Positions 1 through 4,730 of a stretch of 5,595 bases of DNA are shown here, piece after piece. The notes beneath the pieces are model-generated. The model was not told where the DNA came from. It worked only from the letters and a program-made list of their open reading frames with translations, and made no database searches. Both the position numbers and the translations under genes were made by a program. Source of the stretch: Desulfobacteraceae bacterium (GTDB lineage Bacteria; Desulfobacterota; Desulfobacteria; Desulfobacterales; Desulfobacteraceae); contig JAFLJU010000566.1 in assembly GCA_022712835.1 (NCBI GenBank), forward strand, positions 1 through 5,595, in the 5' to 3' direction. The stretch's first letter is position 1; each line of letters starts with the position of its first letter.

Positions 1-684
1 CTGGCCCGGATCATTATGCTGCGGTCCAACCTGAGTGCGCTTTATGATGCCGATGATCCGACGCTTCTTTCGTTGTTGGTAAAACATAAGGTGACCATTG
101 TTTCTTCCCTGCCTTCCCTGAACCTTTCCCAGACCGATGCCCAGCGGGGAGAAGGGGTGTTTGACAAGAGCCTTAAGGCCTTGAAATACCTTAACGAAAT
201 GGGGTTTGGGAAAGAGGGGACCGGTCTTGTCCTGGATCTGGTGTCCAATCCTGTTGGCGCATTCATGCCCACGGATCAGGCCACCGCCCAAAAACGGTTT
301 CGAAAGGTACTCAAAGATAAATGGGGAATTGTTTTCAACCAATTGTTTACCTTTGCCAACATGCCACTGGGACGGTTTGAAACCTGGTTGAAAAAAAAAG
401 GGAATTATGACACGTATCTGAACTCCCTGTACAAGGGATTTAATCCCTGCACCGTGGAGGGATTGATGTGCCGCCATCTGATATCCATCGCATGGGACGG
501 TTATCTTTATGATTGTGATTTTAACCTGGCTGCCGGGTTGCCCAAGAGCAATGTCAGAACCCACATCAGCGAACTTACCACCTTTGATTTCAAACATCAG
601 GAGATTGCCGTGGGAAATCATTGCTATGCCTGCACCGCAGGCAGCGGCTTTACTTGAGGCGGTTCCATTGAGGTTCCCGGTTAG
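1..684 (+). CDS. arsS: Arsenosugar biosynthesis radical SAM selenoprotein ArsS, C-terminal part (5' truncated by window)
   Basis: This is the C-terminal portion of an ArsS-type radical SAM protein (radical SAM domain followed by a DUF3641-type C-terminal domain). Members act in arsenosugar synthesis, transferring a 5'-deoxyadenosyl group to methylated arsenic. The frame is open from base 1, so the start and the radical SAM CxxxCxxC cluster lie to the left. Visible family features are SNPVGAFMPTDQ (about residues 82-93 of the visible part), NPCTVEGLMCRH (148-159), AWDGYLYDCDFN (164-175) and the tail CYACTAGSGFT (208-218). An in-frame TGA follows at 655-657, then Gly-Gly-Ser-Ile-Glu-Val-Pro-Gly and TAG at 682-684. 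In this family the CTAG tail is, from memory, followed by Cys or selenocysteine and then Gly-Gly, so the TGA falls exactly on the Sec/Cys column. A SECIS-like hairpin follows it. I therefore call residue 219 selenocysteine and end the gene at 684. If the TGA were a true stop, the product would end at 657 and lack the Sec-Gly-Gly tail. Family assignment is firm; Sec is strongly supported but inferred. Confidence 0.85.
655..657 (+). other. Selenocysteine codon (TGA recoded as Sec)
   Basis: The in-frame TGA sits between CTAGSGFT and GG, the position occupied by Cys or Sec in ArsS-family tails (recalled family knowledge). Eight further sense codons lead to a TAG. Together with the CxxC at codons 622-624 and 631-633, a Sec here would give a redox or metal/arsenic-binding Cys/Sec cluster at the C-terminus. 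Confidence 0.8.
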
Positions 685-692
685 GGAATCAA
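668..692 (+). promoter_or_regulatory. Bacterial SECIS-like hairpin downstream of the Sec codon
   Basis: TTCCC (674-678) pairs with GGGAA (684-688), closing a five-base loop GGTTA (679-683). The stem extends either by GG (672-673) pairing with TC (689-690, one G-U), or by TTGA (668-671) pairing with TCAA (689-692) with GG bulged out. The first loop G is 21 nt after the TGA. Known bacterial SECIS elements have a short stem right after UGA and a small apical loop with conserved G/GU bound by SelB, and both the spacing and the loop fit that pattern. The termination codon TAG (682-684) lies in the loop and first stem base. No T-run follows the stem, so it is not a simple terminator. Confidence 0.7.
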
Positions 693-748
693 ACGCTTGT
701 TATTCCGGCGATAGGATACAGGAGCAGATAATTTTTTATCAAATCTTA

Positions 749-1165
749 TTAAAGGTGGAGAGCATATCGTTTGTTATCAATTTCAAGGGTTGTTTTGGTA
801 AAGGTGAGTTTGTTAATGATTTTACCATCCTTGAAATGGAGGACATCCACCCCTTTTCTTATCTCCTGCTTGTCTTCAAACCCGGGTTCCATTGACGGCC
901 ATTCAAGCACCCAGCGATACAATACTTTTTGTGTTTGCACATCCACAAAGGTCTCCGCTTCTAAAAATCTGAAATTGCCATGGTTCTCGAACCAAGAGGT
1001 CCAGACATTTTCAAGATTATTTTTCCCCTTAACATAGGCACCTGTCCAGTTTTCAAAAAAAACATCCTCATGGAAGAGGTCCATGACCTTGGCAAGATTG
1101 TGGTTATTCCAGGCCAGGTTCCACTCCCTAAGTTTCATTTTGATTTCATCGCGTGAAAGTTTCAT
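749..1165 (-). CDS. SnoaL-like / NTF2-superfamily small protein
   Basis: A 138-residue protein of the size usual for single-domain NTF2-like (SnoaL-like) alpha+beta barrel folds. The N-terminal helical part WNLAWNNHNLAKVMDLFHED (about 15-34) followed by VFFENWTGAYVKGK (35-48) matches the usual layout of a 'W..aw..hD...l..l...dv.fe.....G' start. The C-terminal strand segment RKGVDVLHFKDGKI (103-116) matches the typical 'G.dv..f.dGkI' ending. Many relatives are enzymes (cyclases, isomerases) or ligand-binding proteins, and the catalytic residues vary too much to name a substrate here. The ATG is preceded by AAAGGAGT with about 5 nt spacing, a strong ribosome binding site. It starts 30 nt after the diguanylate cyclase stop and is probably its operon partner. 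It has no signal peptide or membrane segment, so it is likely cytoplasmic. Its 3' end faces that of arsS, 64 nt away. Confidence 0.75.
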   Translation of the reverse strand: MKLSRDEIKMKLREWNLAWNNHNLAKVMDLFHEDVFFENWTGAYVKGKNNLENVWTSWFENHGNFRFLEAETFVDVQTQKVLYRWVLEWPSMEPGFEDKQEIRKGVDVLHFKDGKIINKLTFTKTTLEIDNKRYALHL

Positions 1166-1195
1166 TTGACACTCCTTTCCGTGCAGATGGTTTGT

Positions 1196-2674
1196 TTATC
1201 TTTCCCCAGGGGCTTCCTGGATACAATTTTTCCCTTTTTCCTTGGCTTCATACAGCGCCTTGTCCGCCCGATTGATCCAGTCCTTGAGCGTTTCATTTTT
1301 CCTATATTTGGCAATGCCGGAGCTGATGGTAACCCGCTGCTTTTCTGTGTCAATATTTGGGGGCATCTTTGCATAAAAATTGTGGGTATGAATGGCGGTT
1401 CTGAGTCTTTCAGCGATTTGTCTCGTGGGTTCCATATCGCTGAAGATCAGGAGAACAAACTCATCTCCGCCCCAGCGAACCAGCAGGTCCTTCTGGCGGA
1501 TGGCCTGGGCGGCGATTTGGGACACGGTCTTGATTACGGTATCACCAAACAGATGGCCATGGGTATCATTGACCTGTTTTAAATGATCCAGATCAAAGAG
1601 GATGATACACATGTCCACAGGTTCCCGCCGGTTAAGGTTGGTCATGTACTTGAACCGTCGTTCAAATTCATTCCGGTTGTAAGCCTGGGTCAGTTTGTCC
1701 GTGTTGGCCATGACTTCCAGCTGCCGTTGGAAATAGTTGATCACCAGGATGGCAAAAGCAATGGTGGCAAATGTGATGACAAGACTGATGAAAAAGTTTT
1801 TGACAAAGGTGTTTTTAATGGATTTAAGGGCCAGGGTTTCATCCTGCTCCACAATGAGATACCATCCAAGTTCATTGATAAACCGGCTGGTCAGCAGAAT
1901 ATGGGTTTTATCAGAATCATATTCAAAAAAGGAAGGGGCATCCTTGGAATCAAGGATGCTTTGGGCGATGGATCCAAGCCCTTTTGTATCAAAAATGGAC
2001 TGGGTGATGATTTTGGATTTGTCCGTGTGGACCTGGATCAATCCGTCGGGACTGACCATATAAACATCTCGGTTATATTTTTCTTTGTAATAATCCATCA
2101 GGGTCGCCACCCGGTCAAAATCAAGCCCCACCCCCACAACGCCTAAAAGTGTATGGTCATATCCTTCCAGCCGGTGGTTGATAAAAATGGTCAGGTGATT
2201 GAGTTCTGCTTCATTGGTATCCACATTCAAATCATAATCCACCCATAACTCTTTGAAATTGTAATACCAGATATCATGGGGGTCATCGGGACTTATTTTT
2301 TTTAAAGCCCCTTTAAAGTGATAATAATTTTGGGTGATGTCTGACACAAAAAAGGAACTGAAAAACTGATATTTATCCTTGATTTCCAATAGATATTTTT
2401 GGATATGGGCCGGGTCTTTTTCACCCGCAAGAATCCAATCTTTTAAGAAGGTGTCATTGGCCATGAGAGAGGAGACAAAGATGGGCCGAGCCAAATCTTT
2501 TTGAATTTCTGAATAGATATTGTCCCGGGCAAGGGGGAGGCTGTTTTCAATGATACTGGTTTTGACCGATTTTTTGGAGGCCTGGTAGGAAATCACATTT
2601 GTCAGGAAAAAACCAGACAAAAGAATCAGGCTGAGAACGATAATAAGCTTTGTTCGAATTGAAAAAAAAATCAT
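1196..2674 (-). CDS. Membrane-bound sensor diguanylate cyclase (dCache-like sensor + GGDEF)
   Basis: A 492-residue protein predicted to make cyclic di-GMP from two GTP in response to an extracytoplasmic signal. It has a membrane helix at about 8-28, an extracytoplasmic region of about 260 residues, a second helix at about 294-315, then a cytoplasmic GGDEF domain (about 320-485). The outer region looks like a double Cache sensor: it contains DVYMVSPDGLIQVHTD (about 203-218) and closes with LGWYLIVEQDE before the second helix, both typical of Cache folds. The catalytic domain is intact: DKLTQAYNR (326-334), metal-site FDLDHLKQVND (360-370), the signature GGDEF (402-406), and an RQKD five residues before it, a canonical RxxD product-inhibition site. 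The ligand is unknown. I prefer ATG at 2672-2674, which has AAGG with 5 nt spacing; a GTG two codons upstream (2678-2680) lacks a good ribosome site. The SnoaL-like gene follows after 30 nt. Confidence 0.92.
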   Translation of the reverse strand: MIFFSIRTKLIIVLSLILLSGFFLTNVISYQASKKSVKTSIIENSLPLARDNIYSEIQKDLARPIFVSSLMANDTFLKDWILAGEKDPAHIQKYLLEIKDKYQFFSSFFVSDITQNYYHFKGALKKISPDDPHDIWYYNFKELWVDYDLNVDTNEAELNHLTIFINHRLEGYDHTLLGVVGVGLDFDRVATLMDYYKEKYNRDVYMVSPDGLIQVHTDKSKIITQSIFDTKGLGSIAQSILDSKDAPSFFEYDSDKTHILLTSRFINELGWYLIVEQDETLALKSIKNTFVKNFFISLVITFATIAFAILVINYFQRQLEVMANTDKLTQAYNRNEFERRFKYMTNLNRREPVDMCIILFDLDHLKQVNDTHGHLFGDTVIKTVSQIAAQAIRQKDLLVRWGGDEFVLLIFSDMEPTRQIAERLRTAIHTHNFYAKMPPNIDTEKQRVTISSGIAKYRKNETLKDWINRADKALYEAKEKGKNCIQEAPGER

Positions 2675-2739
2675 GGTCACCTTACAGGATAATAATGTGT
2701 AAATAGGGTGAAAAATTTTGCCGATCGTAAGTGAGTTTC

Positions 2740-2769
2740 ATATTACCATTTAAAGAGGGAGCCGGGCAA
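2740..2769 (-). promoter_or_regulatory. Candidate sigma70-type promoter for the diguanylate cyclase unit
   Basis: Reading the - strand, TTGCCC (2769-2764) and TAATAT (2745-2740) are separated by 18 nt, each matching four of six consensus bases. Transcription would begin about 58 nt before the ATG at 2674. It lies in the 118-124 nt gap after the exporter gene, whose 3' side shows T-runs but no GC-rich hairpin, so read-through from upstream is also possible. Confidence 0.35.
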
Positions 2770-2798
2770 AGGAAAAAAACAGATAATGGGGAAAAAAT

Positions 2799-3431
2799 TT
2801 ATTTTGAATCAAAGGCCAGCTTTAACCCAAAGCCGATGAAAATGATGCCTGAAATTTTCTGCAGGATAAGCCCGATGCGCTGGTTGTTTCTCAAGGTATC
2901 GGTCATGAGGGCAGCCGTCCCGGTCAAAATCATGAACCAGATACTGCTGGTCACAAGGTAGGTACCCCCAAGGAGCAGGAAGGGCAATGGCCCGGTAACC
3001 GCCTGGGAGTTGATAAACTGGGGTAAAAAAGAGAGGAAAAAAAGGGCCACCTTTGGATTCAGCACATTGGTGATCACCCCCTGGCGATAGATTTTCCTAA
3101 GATCCCTGGATTGAAATTTATTGCCGACGGTTTCAAAGGCAGTTTGTTTGTCCATGAGGGTTTTTAGACCCAGGAAAATCAGATAACCTGCGCCTGCCCA
3201 TTTGATGATGGTAAAAGCGGTTGCCGAGGTGGACAGGATCAGGGACAGCCCAAAGGCGGCGCAAAGGACATGGACCACACAGCCGGTAATGATGCCGGCA
3301 ACGGAAAACAGGCCTGCCCGTCTGCCCTGGGAAACAGATCGGGTAAGAATGTACATGGTGTCCACCCCCGGGGTCAGGTTGAGGATGACGGCGGCAATGA
3401 TAAAGCCGGTATAGTTTTCAATTCCAAACAT
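2799..3431 (-). CDS. LysE/RhtB-family amino acid or metabolite exporter
   Basis: A 210-residue inner-membrane protein, the normal length for the LysE/RhtB translocator family, which exports amino acids such as lysine, threonine or homoserine lactone and related compounds. Most of the chain is hydrophobic, consistent with about five or six membrane helices. Family motifs are NLTPGVDTMYIL (18-29, the PGP-type motif, here PGVD), GRRAG (37-41), LGLKTL (87-92) and NVLNPKVALFFLSFLPQF (122-139). Substrate cannot be told from sequence alone. The start is placed at ATG 3429-3431, which has AAGGAA at 8-9 nt spacing and puts the first helix at the very N-terminus as in relatives; the frame is open 21 codons further upstream, but that extension is hydrophilic and carries no family signature. 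It lies 72 nt downstream of ftsY on the same strand and may be co-transcribed with it. Confidence 0.9.
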   Translation of the reverse strand: MFGIENYTGFIIAAVILNLTPGVDTMYILTRSVSQGRRAGLFSVAGIITGCVVHVLCAAFGLSLILSTSATAFTIIKWAGAGYLIFLGLKTLMDKQTAFETVGNKFQSRDLRKIYRQGVITNVLNPKVALFFLSFLPQFINSQAVTGPLPFLLLGGTYLVTSSIWFMILTGTAALMTDTLRNNQRIGLILQKISGIIFIGFGLKLAFDSK

Positions 3432-3454
3432 GGCAGATTTTCCTTGATTATTGC

Positions 3455-3469
3455 CCCCATAACATGGGG
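3455..3469 (-). repeat. Perfect inverted repeat between ftsY and the exporter gene
   Basis: CCCCAT (3455-3460) and ATGGGG (3464-3469) form a six-base-pair stem with a three-base loop. On the transcribed - strand it is followed by CAATAATC rather than a T-run, so it does not look like an intrinsic terminator. It could trim or stabilise mRNA between the two genes, or be chance. Confidence 0.4.
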
Positions 3470-3488
3470 ATGTTGTTCCGGAGAGATC

Positions 3489-3517
3489 AGTCAAACAAAG
3501 TTTTTAGTCAAACAAGG
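3489..3517. repeat. Short direct repeat spanning the ftsY stop codon
   Basis: AGTCAAACAA occurs at 3489-3498 and again at 3506-3515, 17 nt apart. One copy encodes the last residues of FtsY (Leu-Phe-Asp) and part of its stop; the other lies just outside the gene. This looks like a small tandem duplication that could have moved the stop codon. No function is evident. Confidence 0.55.
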
Positions 3518-4493
3518 CATTGATAAATTGTTGTGAATCAAAGTCCTGGAGGTCATCCACCCCTTCCCCCACACCGATATAGGCGATGGGAAGGTCCATG
3601 GTGCTTGCAATGGCAGCGACGATTCCCCCCTTTGCGGTTCCGTCCAGCTTGGTAAGGGCAAGCTTTGTAATTTGAACAGCTGAATGGAAGGTGGTCGCCT
3701 GGGAGATGGCATTTTGGCCTGTGGTAGCATCCAGGACCATCAGCACTTCATGGGGAGCGCCGGCCAGTTTTTTATTGACCGAGCGCTTGATTTTTTTCAA
3801 TTCTTCCATGAGATTTTTTTGGGTGTTGAGGCGGCCGGCCGTATCAATGAGAACGATGTCCACTCCCCTTGCTATGGCAGCTTCCACGGCATCATAGGCA
3901 ACTGCTGCCGGGTCTGCGCCCTCTTTGTGTCGGACAATGCTGGCACCGGCTCTGTCTGCCCAGACTTCCACCTGTTCAATTGCCGCTGCCCGGAAGGTAT
4001 CGGCGGCTGCAATGAGCACCTTTTTACCCTGGCGGGTATATTTCATGGCAAGTTTACCCAATGTGGTGGTTTTCCCGGTTCCATTCACTCCGACCATCAT
4101 GATGACATGGGGTTTCGTAAGCACGGGTTCCGTGGCAGGGGGTATGGTGTCAGGGAATAACCCCATCAGTTCATCTTTCAACACCTGTTTAAGTTCATCG
4201 GCGGTTTTCAGTCGTTTGGCTTTTTTGCGGATTTGTTCCATCATTGCCATGGTGATGTCCATGCCAAGGTCCGAGGTCACCAACAGTTCTTCAAGTTCTT
4301 CAAACAGGTTGTCATCAATTTCTTTGGTCGCCACAAACAGTTCATTGATATCTGTATTCAGAACGGCCCGGGTTTTGCTCAAGCCCGTTTTTAACCGGGA
4401 AAATATCCCCTTGTCCGTGTCTTTTGGTGTTTCTTCCGGCTTTTTATTATTGTCTGGCGCATCGCTTTTTTTTTTGAATATATTAAAAACCAA
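3504..4493 (-). CDS. ftsY: Signal recognition particle receptor GTPase FtsY
   Basis: A 329-residue SRP receptor that docks ribosome-SRP complexes at the inner membrane for co-translational insertion, forming a GTPase pair with Ffh. It has a short charged N-terminal stretch (1-28), an amphipathic membrane-binding segment GIFSRLKTGLSKTR (29-42), the helical N domain (about 45-115), and the G domain. GTPase motifs are intact: P-loop GVNGTGKTTT (135-144), DTFRAAAIEQ (165-174), DTAGR (217-221), LDATTGQNA (254-262), TKLDGTAKGG (281-290) and the C-terminal GVGEGVDDLQDF (307-318). The long acidic A domain of E. coli FtsY is absent, as in many bacteria. The start is TTG at 4491-4493, preceded by AGGGAG at about 6 nt spacing; the next in-frame Met (about residue 78) would remove the membrane helix and most of the N domain, so TTG is well supported. 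It is the first gene of its strand's run, with the exporter downstream. Confidence 0.97.
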   Translation of the reverse strand: MVFNIFKKKSDAPDNNKKPEETPKDTDKGIFSRLKTGLSKTRAVLNTDINELFVATKEIDDNLFEELEELLVTSDLGMDITMAMMEQIRKKAKRLKTADELKQVLKDELMGLFPDTIPPATEPVLTKPHVIMMVGVNGTGKTTTLGKLAMKYTRQGKKVLIAAADTFRAAAIEQVEVWADRAGASIVRHKEGADPAAVAYDAVEAAIARGVDIVLIDTAGRLNTQKNLMEELKKIKRSVNKKLAGAPHEVLMVLDATTGQNAISQATTFHSAVQITKLALTKLDGTAKGGIVAAIASTMDLPIAYIGVGEGVDDLQDFDSQQFINALFD

Positions 4494-4497
4494 TTGT

Positions 4498-4505
4498 TTC
4501 TCCCT
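4498..4505 (-). promoter_or_regulatory. Ribosome binding site that fixes the TTG start of ftsY
   Basis: On the - strand TAGGGAGA precedes AACAA and TTG. The purine-rich core AGGGAG is about 6 nt from the start codon, the normal spacing. No ATG or GTG in the frame close by has a comparable site. Confidence 0.65.
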
Positions 4506-4519
4506 AAATCGTATGAAAA

Positions 4520-4536
4520 TTAACTTTATAAGTTAA
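4520..4536. repeat. 17-bp perfect palindrome upstream of ftsY (candidate operator)
   Basis: TTAACTT (4520-4526), three central bases TAT, and AAGTTAA (4530-4536) form perfect 7-bp arms. It starts 26 nt before the TTG start of ftsY. On the - strand its centre contains TATAAA (4530-4525), a near-consensus -10 box, with TTGTAA (4556-4551) upstream at a long 20-nt spacing. This is the arrangement expected of a repressor operator over a promoter, but AT-rich DNA makes chance palindromes more likely. No regulator is identified. Confidence 0.45.
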
Positions 4537-4590
4537 GCGTGTATGATCTTTTACAATTTTTAGTATCCAGAATCAAGACAAGACGCAATC

Positions 4591-4638
4591 AAATTAACAA
4601 GACCACTTAAATTAGCAAGATAGAGAAATTAGCAAGAT
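4591..4638. repeat. Three direct repeats of AAATTARCAAGAY at 17-18 bp spacing
   Basis: Copies are at 4591-4603 (AAATTAACAAGAC), 4609-4621 and 4626-4638 (both AAATTAGCAAGAT). Start-to-start distances are 18 and 17 bp. Shorter related CAAGAC words occur just to the left (4574-4584). They lie between the divergent ftsY and right-edge gene, about 45-95 bp before the candidate promoter of the latter. They could be binding sites for a regulator, or a decayed tandem duplication. Confidence 0.6.
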
Positions 4639-4647
4639 CCTAAGGAT
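4637..4647. repeat. Small palindrome ATCCT-A-AGGAT next to the direct repeats
   Basis: Five-base arms (4637-4641 and 4643-4647) flank one central base, immediately overlapping the end of the third direct repeat. It is short, and is recorded because it adjoins the repeat cluster in a promoter region. Confidence 0.3.
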
Positions 4648-4662
4648 AAATGAGATTGTTGC

Positions 4663-4691
4663 TTTACTTTCTTAGCACCAACCGATAAAAA
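4663..4691 (+). promoter_or_regulatory. Weak candidate promoter for the right-edge gene
   Basis: TTTACT (4663-4668) and TAAAAA (4686-4691) are 17 nt apart, each matching four of six sigma70 consensus bases. The start site would be about 33 nt before the ATG. The region is AT-rich, so such matches are easy to find. Confidence 0.25.
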
Positions 4692-4730
4692 TAAAGAAAA
4701 GAAAATTTTGTTTGAAGGGGAAAATGTGTC

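Noticed and set aside
655..657. TGA explained by a sequencing error, frameshift or pseudogene
   Set aside because: The frame is intact on both sides and continues with the family's Gly-Gly, and a SECIS-like hairpin sits at the right distance; recoding explains all three better than decay.
727..740. Inverted repeat GATAA-TTTT-TTATC between arsS and the SnoaL-like gene as a bidirectional terminator
   Set aside because: The stem is five AT-rich pairs with no GC core and no flanking T-run beyond the loop, too weak to call a terminator.
509..895. Plus-strand open frame overlapping the arsS 3' end and the SnoaL-like gene
   Set aside because: It lies out of frame over two well-supported genes, has no family resemblance and no ribosome site; it is a shadow frame.
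1583..2146. Plus-strand frame of 187 codons opposite the diguanylate cyclase
   Set aside because: It is antisense to conserved cyclase coding sequence and its translation has no recognisable motif.
3925..4536. Long plus-strand frame opposite ftsY
   Set aside because: It is antisense to the conserved FtsY GTPase domain, with low-complexity Ser-rich translation typical of a shadow frame.
4644..4662. Sigma54-type -24/-12 promoter before the right-edge gene
   Set aside because: The GG and GC elements are 15 nt apart rather than the required 10, so the spacing is wrong.
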